From: Nemophila menziesii
Lineage: Eukaryota > Streptophyta > Magnoliopsida > Boraginales > Hydrophyllaceae
Assembly: GCA_029959085.1 (NCBI GenBank)
Contig: JARWIR010000008.1
Location: 930,001 to 994,000, forward strand
Length of the DNA: 64,000 nt
Reading direction: 5' to 3'
Positions 54,803 through 64,000 of this stretch are shown in pieces. Every line of letters starts with the position of its first letter. Within the stretch, counting starts at the first letter, position 1. Made by a program: the position numbers and the translations under genes. Under the pieces are notes generated by a model. That model made no database searches. It was not told the DNA's origin and saw only the letters and a list, made by a program, of their open reading frames with translations.

Positions 54803-57800
54803 TCACTTCGCTAAAGCATCGACAACAGAATTAAATTCTCTTTTAATATGCTGGATTTTCCATATAGGAAAAATCGATAGCCAGTTCCTCATTTCGGCAA
54901 CAAAAGGGTACACTTGCCAATGAAGTCCTGTGCTCCTGGAGATATCTTGAACTAATTCAAGGTTATCGGAATAGAAAGAACTATTCCGTAATTTGAGACT
55001 AGCCGCTTTCCTCATAGCTAACAAAAGAGCCCAACATTCTCCTTCTAGTGCGCTATTCACATACTTTCTTTCAGAAATTTTATGTTCTATGATTCCTTCC
55101 TTGTTTATTGCTATTGAAACTATGCCTGCAGGTTCTAGTTTTTTGTAAAAGAAGCATCGCATTGCCAGATAAAATCCATATCATCTTTTAGTAATGGATT
55201 AGAAACTTCATGTTTAGATTTTTTGCTTGCTTTAATATCACTGTTCTTGTTTTCCTTTTCTCTGCTTTTAAAAAGTTCATTCATATATTTGTCCGTCAAG
55301 AAAAATATCTCTTCCATTATCCAGGGTTTTCTCTCATGGTAGCTTTTCATTCTTGCTTTCCAATTGTTCCAACAAAGTATGAGTAGATAAGCTGTGACTT
55401 CTTTTCGTTCCCAACCACTTTTCGCATAAAGTTCAATTGTTTCTAGAAACCATTCGCCAAATTTATAGACCTTGTTTTCATCAATTTTGATCTGAAGCCT
55501 AGAGTTTGCCCATATTGCTCTACTAAAGGGACATTTCAGGAATATATGTGCACTATCTTCCGATTCCATTTCACACCATTCACACGTGTCATCCTTAATA
55601 CATTTTCTTATTTTCAGGTTCTCCTTGGTAGGGATAGCGTCCTTACAAATTCTCCATCCAAAGGCCCTAACTTTGTTAGGCACATTAGAATGCCAGATTG
55701 CTTTCCATAGACCCTTAATATTATCCTCCCCTTGTCTAGAAGATTGAGCTTCTGATGTATTCTCTATCTCCACAAGCTTGTGATAACCTGATTTGGTGGA
55801 GTACTCTCCATCTTTAGTATGAGGCCAAATTAATTTATCCTCTTCTTTTAAATTTAGAATAGGAATTCTGATTATATCACTGACAATGTTGGGTAGAAAT
55901 ATATTTCTCAGCAGTTCCAAATTCCAATTGTTCATATCCTCATCAAATAATTGTGCAACCTTGCTTAAATTACAACCCTCCGGTTTCTCGAGACTTAAGT
56001 TTTTCCCCATCCAATTATGCTTTCATATGTCAATATGAAGACCATTACCTATTCTCCATTGTGCATTTTGTTTGATAAATTGTAACCCTTTATAAATACT
56101 GGCCCAACTCCACGATCTTTTATTATGTAATTTAGTTTCCAGAAGATCACAATGTGGTGCATAAATACCGTTGAGAACTTTGTAAACTAGCGAATTTGGT
56201 CTATTCATTATTCTCCAAGCTTGTTTTGCTAACAGAGCCGTATTCATTTTATGGAAATCTCTAAAGCCAATACCTCCTATATTCTTTCCTTTAGCTATTT
56301 TTTTCCAACTGAGCCAATGAATTATTTTTTTCCCATTTGATCCCACCAAAAGTTAGAGACAAGGCTAGATAATTTTTTGCATAATGCTTTCGGAAACTCG
56401 AATATTGACATGGCATAATTGGGAATCGATTGTAAGACTGCCTTGATAAGCACTTCTTTGCCTCCATCTGATAGCAGTTTAGCAATCCAGTTGGCCGACT
56501 TACTAATTAGCCTATCCTTAATATAGTTAAGATTCTCTGATTTTGCTCTCTTTAGCGAAAAAGGAATACCCAAATATTTCCCAAAAGCTGTCGTTTTGGC
56601 AATCTTAAGCGAATCGACAACTTTATCACAGATATGATCCGGTGTCCCTTTGCTAAAAATAATTGAAGATTTGCTGAAATTAATTTCTTGTCCTGAGGCC
56701 TTACAAAAATTAATTAAGGTATCTTTGAAAGCTTGAATTTCTTTATCCTCAATATTAATGAAAAATAATGCATCATCCGCGAATAGTAAATGTGTAAGTT
56801 TAGGGCAGTTTCTTGTAATAGAAATACCCTTGATGTGACCTTCTCTACATTGCTTGTTAATAAGACTTATAAGACTCTCCGTAAGAATTGAAAAAAGAAA
56901 CGGTGAAAGTGGATCACCTTGATGTAAGCCTCTTGAAGGATTAAATTTTTCCAATCTTTGACCGTTAACTTTAACTTGGAAAGATACAGTAGATATACAG
57001 TTAAATATCCATTTATTCCATTGGTCGTAGAAACCCAAGCTTTTGAGTGAGTCAATAAGAAAATCCCATTTTACCCTATCATACGCTTTCGACATGTCAA
57101 CTTTAAATGCTGCCACATGTTTGTTTGATTTCCTTTTATTCTTGAGATAATACGAAACTTCCTGAGCAATAAGAATATTGTCCTGTATACTTCTTCCTTT
57201 AATAAAAGCTGACTGAGTCGGTGAAATAATTTCATCCATTAATGGTTGTAGTCTATTGGCTAAAATTTTTGAAATAATTTTATAGCTGAAATTAATACAC
57301 GCGATAGGTCTAAAATCAGCCACCGTTTCTTGTGTCTCGCCTTTCGGAATAAGAGAAATTAAAGTATCATTCAGCCCATCCAACGGAGTATTATTTTTGA
57401 AAAAATTAATAACAATCTTAAATATATCTTCTTTAAGTATTTCCCAATATTCTTGATAAAAATTCCCAGGGAGTCCATCCGGTCCTGGCGCCTTTGATCC
57501 GGACATACTAAAAACTGCCGCCTTTACCTCATCAATGTCAGGTAATTTTGTTAAGTTATCATTCATTTCATCAGTGATCTTGCAAGGAATATCTTTATTA
57601 ATATTAATATCACCTGTAGAGCTCGAGTCTGAGAATAATTTAATATAGTAATCGCATATAATTTCATTAATACTAGCCATGTCCTCGACCCATGATCCTT
57701 CATCATTTTTTAAAGAAGTGATTTTATTTATTTTCCGCCTAAGTAAGGTTTTTGCGTAAAAATATTTAGTGTTCTTGTCACCTTTCTTTATCCATTGATC

Positions 57801-58884
57801 CCTCGCTTTATCCGCCCAAAAAAGATTCCTCATTTTTCCATGCTTCTTCTAATTTATTGTATATCTCTCTTTCTTTTTTCCAGTTTTCATCCGAAGCAAC
57901 ATCGTTCTGTAAAGTCATCAATTCCCTTTGATATTTGTCTATCAACTTCCTATTATTACAAAAGGTAGTTTTACTCCAACCAGTTAAAGCTAGACATAGA
58001 GTATCTCTTTTATTACAAAACTCCATAATAGATTCCACTTTGCCACCTTTAGACCAAATATCATTAATCACTTTCTTGCATTGTGAATTTTCTATCCATC
58101 TGGACTCGAACATAAAATATTTCGAGAAGTTTGATCTAGACGAATCTTTAGATAATATAAGCGGTGAATGGTCCGAACCAATCGCAGGATGCGCTTGAAT
58201 ATGAAAATTCGGGAATAAATCGCACCATGTTAAGGAAGCGAGTCCTCTATCTAATCTCTCTTTGATATTATCCTCTCCTTTTCTCTTGTTTGTCCAAGTA
58301 TAAAAACAACCCTTAGTAGGGAGATCTACTAAGGAATTTTGATTAATATATTCATTAAATTTGATAATGCAATCAAAGTTTGGTTCTTTCTTTCCCATTT
58401 TCTCCGAAGTACGTGATATATCGTTAAAATCGCCAATAAATAAGGTTGGCTTATTAATTTTCGAATGCCAAGAAGTTAAAGAATTCCATAGATCATGCCT
58501 TTCTCTTTCGTTAGTTGGTGCATAAACACAAACAAGATACCAAAAGCAATTATTCGATTCCGTAATTTGAGCGATAACAAAAGAGGCTGAAGAGTTAACC
58601 ACTCTTAGCTTAATCGAGTTCTTCCACAACAATAGTATTCCCCCAGACATAAACGATCCTCCTCTGGGTTCAACCACGTGCGAATTATCAAATGCATTAA
58701 AATGCTTACAAGACGCTAATTTGGACTTCCTAAGCTTTGACTCTAACAAACAAGCATTATACACGTTAAATTTCACAACAAGGGACTTAAATAAACTTTT
58801 AGTCGAGGGTGCCCTTGCTCCTCGACAGTTCCAAACTAAAAGATTATCCATCGAACCCGGCCTTCTTGAGGGATAGGCAGCCAT
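54803..58884 (-). pseudogene. LINE ORF2: endonuclease, reverse transcriptase and RNase H-like domain, broken
   Basis: ORF2 starts at ATG 58884, overlapping the end of ORF1 by 41 bases. The endonuclease shows LVWNCRGA, VYAPTNERER, FIGDFND and SDHSPLIL. The RT shows KAPGPDGLPGNFYQEYWE, LISLIPKG, FKVDMSKAYDRVKWDFL, GLHQGDPLSPFLF and the catalytic FADDALFF. After it come GGIGFRDFHKMNTALLAKQA, a zinc-finger RT tail (CEWCEMESEDSAHIFLKCPF) and an RNase H-like end (WQCDAS, HIKREFNSVVDALAK). Lesions: a frameshift in a T run near 57818, a frameshift near 56335, a TGA in place of Trp near 56025, and a frameshift near 55140. Gene order and RNase H-like tail are those of plant L1 elements. Confidence 0.92.
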
Positions 58885-60866
58885 CCACTTGGTTAAAATA
58901 AGGTAGATTTTCCATCGCGAGATCCCTCCGTGTACTCATCACCTCTTCAGAAACAGAATCTTCATCACTTGAGTCACCCTCAAGATGACCCACACAATCA
59001 TCTCCTTTGCAAAAGTACAAATTACCATCTTCCCCTCCCATCTTGTGATGTTCATATCTTTGTATCTCTTCGCCTTTATTCGCATTAAGAATTTGATGTT
59101 TCACATCATAGAAGCTAGCGTAGAGTTCTTCCACAAAGATTTGCATGTCATTAATCCTTCTTTCCATAAGAGAGAAATCATTTTCACTGAATTTTTGAGC
59201 TTTAGGAATAACACCGAGTTGCGCCATAGCTGGATGTTCCTTGCACTTCAAGTTAGCAGGCCAGGAGAACTTTTCTTTTGGGCTAAAGACTCTCATCCTT
59301 GGAGCTGAGTGCCACTTATTTGTTTTCTCAGAAGGTTGTTTTGGAAAGTGAGAAAAATGAACAGATTGTGACCTAGGCGTTTCTTCTTCAGGCTCATAAT
59401 TAAAATCATCAATATTTTCAGGGTACATAGGTTTTTTACCCTTTGGATCTTCAATCTGTTGCTGAGGAGCTTCGTTAATGTTTATACCATCATTTGGATA
59501 AGCTGGAGGTTGAGTAGGCACTTTGATCTGATCTGTATGAATCCCAAAATCATTAAACACTTCTGATTCTCCATGAATTCTAGCTGCATCACTGAGAAGA
59601 TGAAGCGAATAATCTCCCACGTTGTTTGAATAATTAGTCTCATATTGGAAATTCCTATATAAGCTGTCAATATCAACTTGTCTCGCGTTAAGGACTTAGT
59701 TAATAGCCTGGCTAGTAACAATTATACTCATGCCCACATCTCCTAATTCTTTCCTGAAAATTTTGAATATAGCCGGATAATTCTTCTCTGATAATTCTAC
59801 TGGGCCATCGAACTGAGCAATTTTACTGTAAATGTCCTCCATTATCTCCGAGTTTTCGCGCTTCCTTTTTTGAGAATCACTTTCATGCTTTTTCTCTTCT
59901 TTATCATCACCAGCTCTGCGATTCTGAGAAGGAATGTTGATGCTCCCAAATTGAATATTAGATAGGAGAGCGTTGTTACCAGCATTATGATTATCATCTT
60001 CGTCTTCCTCGTCACCATCATGTCTTCTAAATGGGTGAAAACGTATGATTTCATCGAAATTTCCCCATTGATCCCTCTTTCTGATAACATAGAAAGCAAC
60101 ATCTTCACTTCGAATAACCATCTCCTTAGTCCAGTTGACATAACGTGCTGAGTCATCATTCCACCTTGGGAGCACCATTGACGTGTAGCAGGTAAGATTA
60201 TTATGCCCTAATCTTCCACAGTTGAAACAGAAAAGCCCTATACTTTCATAAGTGAAGGAAACCCAAGCAAGACCATCCAATTGATCAATAAAAACACCAG
60301 TTTTAATTGGCTCTTGAGTGTCGAAATTAACCTGAAGCGGATAAATTTCATGTCGTCATTGTCTGCTATTGGGAAATCGATTTCGCAAACTTCCCCTATA
60401 TAGCTCCCAAAAACTTCAATAGCATTTATATTATTTTGTATTCCAGCTAGTCCATATATCCTTACCCAGACTAATGATGTAGTAAGATCAGCTTCATGGA
60501 ACTTCTCTTCGTTAAAGCATCGAAAGATCAACACATGCATCCCACTGACAAGGCAAGGTATTATGAAATGTAACCTGTCAGCTTCTTCTTCCCTATCGAG
60601 CGTGAGTTTAAATACATTATCTTGTATCTCTTCGAAAATAATTCTGCCCTTAATACCCCAAGTGTCTAATACAACTTTTCGAAAAACTGAGAAACCGATA
60701 GTTCTATCTGATATGATTTTAACGAAGAAATTGTATTCTGAGATTATAGGTTTAATAGAAGAGGTTTTCGTAGCGAGAGATAACGATTCTAATCTGAGGA
60801 TATTATCATTTCTGGTTTTTGCTAACGGGAGGAATGGTTGGATTTTGAAGCAGAATTTTGATTCAT
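58844..60866 (-). pseudogene. LINE ORF1: DUF4283 and CCHC zinc knuckle, broken
   Basis: ORF1 is an RNA-binding gag-like protein. The likely start is ATG 60866 (MNQNSASKSNHSSR), which needs a frameshift near 60825 to reach the next block; no ATG exists earlier in the downstream frame. DUF4283 is seen from about 60750 to 60430 (TIGFSVFRKVVLDTWGIKG, FRCFNEEKFHEADLTT, LVWVRIYGLAG). A second shift near 60320 leads to LDGLAWVSFTYESIGLFC and the knuckle CFNCGRLGHNNLTC (C-x2-C-x4-H-x4-C). An in-frame TAA at 59696-59698 then splits off the C-terminal 280 or so residues, which are hydrophilic and acidic and end at 58844. Confidence 0.85.
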
Positions 60867-62036
60867 TGTAAGATTGGTGAATTTTGCAGAGTGAAAGATG
60901 ATATGTGAAGCTGTAAATAAACTTGAAGATCCCTTGATTATATAATACCTGAAGAAGATGAAGATAGAAAACCTCATCAGCTCCCAAGGTGCCGTCTTAA
61001 TGGCTGAATGCATGGGTGCCAAGTGTACTAAGCGTGCTCCTCCAACTGAAGTAATCTTTTCATTTCCTGCCATAATCCGATTTTCGCAGCAGAGAGATGT
61101 AGCGTGCATATAAAAAATCCCCCATAGTCTAGGATTTAGTATTTCCAAGAAGATATAGGGGTAAAAGTTAATATTAATATATGAAATGTACTGCAGAACG
61201 TAATTAGCTCCCCAATAGAAGAAGAGGATAATGCATGTCTGGATCTTAGATAATCTCATCGCCGTATTATAGCAGATATCTAGGAGGATTTTAGTCATGA
61301 GAATCTTCATCGAATCTTTGAGATAAACTCTGGATTTAAACTTATATGATCTTTGGAAAGATACAGACGAAATATCACTTTGTAGAAACTCTATATAACT
61401 AAAATTAATTAAAAATAGAACATGCACCTGAATCCCAATTAATATAATACCACTAGACAGTAAGTAGAAGACAAGCTCATTAAAAGTGTGCATAAAAACA
61501 TACGAAATAACACACATCAATATGTTATACCACAGGATAGAAGTATAAAGGGATAAGAAAAGCGTACTAGGATAATTAACTCCATAAGAATAAATGCTCT
61601 TCATTAGATTCCTTGCTGCAGACATTAAATAGTTCAAGATGAAACTCAAATAATTGGTAATAAAGAGCAGATCATAACTAGTTCTTCTATTAATAAATGC
61701 AAAGTAGTAGATGAGCAGGAGAAAAACTCTGCTTTTAAGATTATTGAAGTAATTAATTTGATCTCTTCTCATCTTGATATTAAGGCTAGATTGCATGCAT
61801 AGAAATATAAATTCCTTCGTAATATTCGGATCAGTAATCAGTATAAGAACCGCAGGCGAAATACAGAGGATCGACATTAACCAATGCATGTTCAAAAAGA
61901 CAATTATAGGATAGAAGCAGCTATGATTTCCTTCAGTTTGATAATTAGGACCTTTATTTGGTCCCAGATCAAAATTAAGCAGAAGAAAAGAGACTGCTAT
62001 GAAGTTAAGATCACCAATTGATAGTCTAAAGATCAT
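60822..62036 (-). CDS. Hydrophobic 404-residue ORF upstream of LINE ORF1
   Basis: It runs from ATG 62036 to TAG 60822 without a stop, in AT-rich DNA where a random frame would be expected to hit one about every 15 codons. It follows a CT-rich leader that begins at the element's 5' end, so it would be the first frame on a full-length transcript. I count about seven hydrophobic stretches long enough to span a membrane, for example FLLLIYYFAFI, SFILNYLMSA, ILWYNILMCVISYVF and LVFYLLSSGIILIGI, separated by short basic loops. The last 15 codons overlap the probable ORF1 start in another frame. I recognise no family. It may be a captured cellular gene, an added LINE ORF, or an extension of ORF1 now frameshifted. 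No other frame here is open. Confidence 0.45.
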   Translation of the reverse strand: MIFRLSIGDLNFIAVSFLLLNFDLGPNKGPNYQTEGNHSCFYPIIVFLNMHWLMSILCISPAVLILITDPNITKEFIFLCMQSSLNIKMRRDQINYFNNLKSRVFLLLIYYFAFINRRTSYDLLFITNYLSFILNYLMSAARNLMKSIYSYGVNYPSTLFLSLYTSILWYNILMCVISYVFMHTFNELVFYLLSSGIILIGIQVHVLFLINFSYIEFLQSDISSVSFQRSYKFKSRVYLKDSMKILMTKILLDICYNTAMRLSKIQTCIILFFYWGANYVLQYISYININFYPYIFLEILNPRLWGIFYMHATSLCCENRIMAGNEKITSVGGARLVHLAPMHSAIKTAPWELMRFSIFIFFRYYIIKGSSSLFTASHIIFHSAKFTNLTMNQNSASKSNHSSR

Positions 62037-62177
62037 GATTGAAGATGTAAGTGAAGTAAATTAAATTGAATTTAGTCCATGGATGAAACCCAAAGAGAGA
62101 TGTTAGAGAGAAATTTTTTTAGAGAGAGAAGTTCCTAAACTCATAACAAATATGAAGTCAATGAAATTCAAGTCTAT
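62037..62177 (-). promoter_or_regulatory. 5' leader of the LINE
   Basis: On the minus strand it holds CTTCTCTCTCTAAAAAAA and TTTCTCTCTAACATCTCTC, a CT-rich leader typical of plant transcripts, and ends at the hydrophobic ORF's ATG. No TATA box is needed or seen for an L1-type internal promoter. Confidence 0.5.
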
Positions 62178-62812
62178 CCAAGTGATGGAGTCAAATTAAA
62201 CATTGATGGAAGCTTCATTACTTAAAAGAAGATGGCCGGTATTTGTGGCATCTTGAGGGACATGTATGGATCGTGTATTGCTGGGTTTGTGGGACCTTGT
62301 CTCGTTGATTCTCCATTCATTTCAGAACTTTTTGCATTACTTTTTGGTCTTAGATGGGCTACTTCCAATGGTTATGTCGAAATGATTATCGAAACAGATT
62401 CGAAGGAACTCCACGTGCTAGTGAAGGGCGGTGGGAGTTCAACTCACTATGAGAGGGGTTTCGGGGAAGTTTCACGCGCTAGTGAAGGGTGGTGGGAACT
62501 TAGGTAGCCTCCATGTTTCAATTATAGGAGAATGTTGTACAATATTGAAGAGACATCCAAAGCTCGAGGTATGTCATGTGTTCCGGAAACCTAACATTTG
62601 CGCGGATAAACTAGCAAAAGAAGGTGTGAGGATGCATTCTCAACCTATTATTTTTACGGACCCCCCTGATTATCTTTGGAGCTATATTACGAGAGATAGA
62701 AGTGAGTTCCCGACTGCAAGAGTCGTACTAGATTAATAAGAACTCTTGTTCTAATTGTAATGATGTTTTCTTAACGGCTCTTTTATGAGTCTCCTATATA
62801 TGCAAAAAAAAA
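62178..62812 (+). pseudogene. 5'-truncated LINE tail, unit 3, right half
   Basis: This resumes after the LINE insertion at CCAAGTGATGGAGTC. The RVT_3 half reads KLNIDGSFIT, a stop, then ILRDMYGSCIAGFVGPC, FISELFALLFGLRWATSNGY and ETDSKELHVLV, then a one-base frameshift near 62460. The codon that is TGA in units 1 and 2 is not a stop here (ECCTILKR), so that stop arose in a shared ancestor of units 1 and 2 or was reverted. HVFRKPNICADKLAKEG follows to TAA at 62734. The A tract is at 62804-62812. Confidence 0.8.
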
Positions 62813-64000
62813 TCTTAATTTAATTTATTAAAAAATGGTTTATAGTCACACTTATAACGTTTAATTAAGATTTCAAACTAAGTTTTTTAGATACAATCTC
62901 TTAACTAAATAAATTTTATTCAACGGTTCATTCAACATTCAATACTTCTCATTTAAAAAAAACAAACGATACCTAAATGTGTGATAGGTATATGATAATG
63001 GAGTTACGAATAGAATGTCAAGCCTTACTGAATTTTATATTTTTTCTATATATAATTTACAATAACTATAAATTTTATTATTATAGCAATTTTAATTCCA
63101 CAAGTATAGTAATATCAGTTTCATCAATCTACTCCCTATGGTGTTACACATTCACATTATATTAGATATTATATTTAATTTATAATAAACTAATTTAGTT
63201 TTACGAGCAAATACCACAATCACCACCCAACTCATATGCATATTATCACCACCATCACCACCACCACATCCACCATAATTTACGAACATATATACACATA
63301 CCACTACCAATTACACCATCATCAACCTGCCACCACACACACTACTATCCTTCCAACTAGGGGTGTGCATGGGTCCGGAATCTGCATGATTTGGCAAAGT
63401 CTAATCCGGACCCATCTAGGGCGGTTTTTTTTGTATGACCTGATCTCTCAGGTATTTGGCGGGTTCTCGTAGACGGGTTTTTGGCAGGTGACTTGAATCG
63501 GATTCAGGTCGAACGAGTCTATACTAATTACCTACATAGTTTTTGTAAATCTAAAAAAAATCCAAAAAAATTCTAGCAGTATTTCTAGATTGGTGATTTT
63601 AGCCCAAAGTTCTTCTGTTTTGTTCCTGATCAAATCCAAAGAAAAATCATCGATAAATTTACAAATTTTCTCATATCAACTAAATATGATGTATGTTTTA
63701 GCCAAAGTTATTTATGAGGTAGAATAACTTACTGTGTAGAACAAAAAGAACAAAAACATAGTAAATAACTAATGGAAGCCTTTTAAAGAGGTGGTCTCTC
63801 AATGCTAATAGAAAAAAAATGCCATGACTGTTATTGTCACTGGGCTAAACATATGGCATTGTTTCGGTTTCTCATCCCTTTTATTTATAAAATCTATATA
63901 ATAAAGCACAATTCAACCGTATGTCCTTTTTAACACTCAAAATCTTCCTCTTCTTCTAATAATTTCTCCATTCTTCTCATTTTTTCATTTACAAATTAAT
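62813..64000. other. Unit 3 right part, cut by window end
   Basis: Matches 24454-25640 of unit 1, including the CCA-rich tract (63215-63345), the hAT-like TAGGGGTGTGCATGGG (63359) and the Helitron-like string (63893). No gene is seen. Confidence 0.6.

Larger units (their letters stand above)
54687..62177 (-). mobile_element. Nearly full-length L1-type LINE, minus strand
   Basis: A 7.5-kb insertion lies between CCAAGT (54682-54687) and CCAAGT (62178-62183), a short target duplication. On the plus strand it opens with a T-rich tract (54687-54702), the poly(A) tail of a minus-strand element. Minus-strand order: CT-rich leader, hydrophobic ORF, ORF1 (DUF4283 and zinc knuckle), ORF2 (endonuclease, RT, zinc finger, RNase H-like), tail. 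The 5' end appears complete. At least seven frame-breaking changes in ORF1 and ORF2 make it inactive. Confidence 0.92.

Noticed and set aside
54803..58884. Active LINE ORF2
   Set aside because: The catalytic motifs are present, but three frameshifts and a stop interrupt the frame.

Overview
The window is plant nuclear DNA, most likely from a eudicot. It is AT-rich, its genes contain GT-AG introns, and it is almost entirely made of plant transposable elements: Ty1/copia and Athila-type Ty3/gypsy LTR elements, an En/Spm (CACTA) transposon, L1-type LINEs with a plant RNase H-like domain, a hAT-like element and plant B3-gene debris. I see no intact ordinary host gene, no tRNA or rRNA gene and no CRISPR array. 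The species cannot be named from this sequence alone.

Large-scale layout. The host DNA under the transposons is one intergenic block repeated three times in direct orientation. Unit 1 is 1-715 plus 19192-26684. Unit 2 is 26685-27069 plus 32843-44596. Unit 3 is 44592-54687 plus 62178-64000. Each unit was later hit by a different transposon. Unit 1 lacks about 6.07 kb that units 2 and 3 retain (junction near 19510). The unit 2/3 join at 44592-44596 skips about 3 kb and shares a 5-bp CAAAC microhomology. Each unit carries, where not deleted: a minus-strand B3-domain gene relic, a hAT-like element, an old copia gag relic, a short copia-type LTR, several tandem arrays, and an Athila-like LTR fragment joined directly to a 5'-truncated LINE tail.

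Unit-specific insertions. (a) 716-19191 is a chain of four near-identical 722-bp copia-type LTRs and three 1.9-kb internal regions, flanked by one 5-bp target duplication. Its internal regions hold only a broken gag start, so the family is non-autonomous. Into the middle internal region an Athila derivative (5391-15264, minus strand) inserted, with a 5-bp duplication and seemingly identical 1530-bp LTRs. It carries a tRNA-Asp primer site, a long ORF in which gag and protease are fused to an integrase C-terminus with RT, RNase H and the integrase core missing, and a second ORF in the env position. (b) 27070-32842 is a CACTA element with a 3-bp duplication. It encodes a free-standing DUF4216 protein and an apparently intact five-exon TNPA-like protein, separated by a 40-bp minisatellite and an internal copy of the subterminal motif cluster. 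(c) 54687-62177 is a nearly full-length minus-strand L1-type LINE that landed inside the older LINE tail of unit 3. Its ORF1 and ORF2 are broken by several frameshifts and stops, but an upstream ORF of 404 codons, predicted to be strongly hydrophobic, is open from ATG to stop.

Best candidates for something undescribed: the covarying hairpin across the LTR/internal junction of the copia family, the hydrophobic ORF upstream of LINE ORF1, the gag-protease-integrase-tail fusion, the CACTA gene arrangement, and the four-LTR chain.
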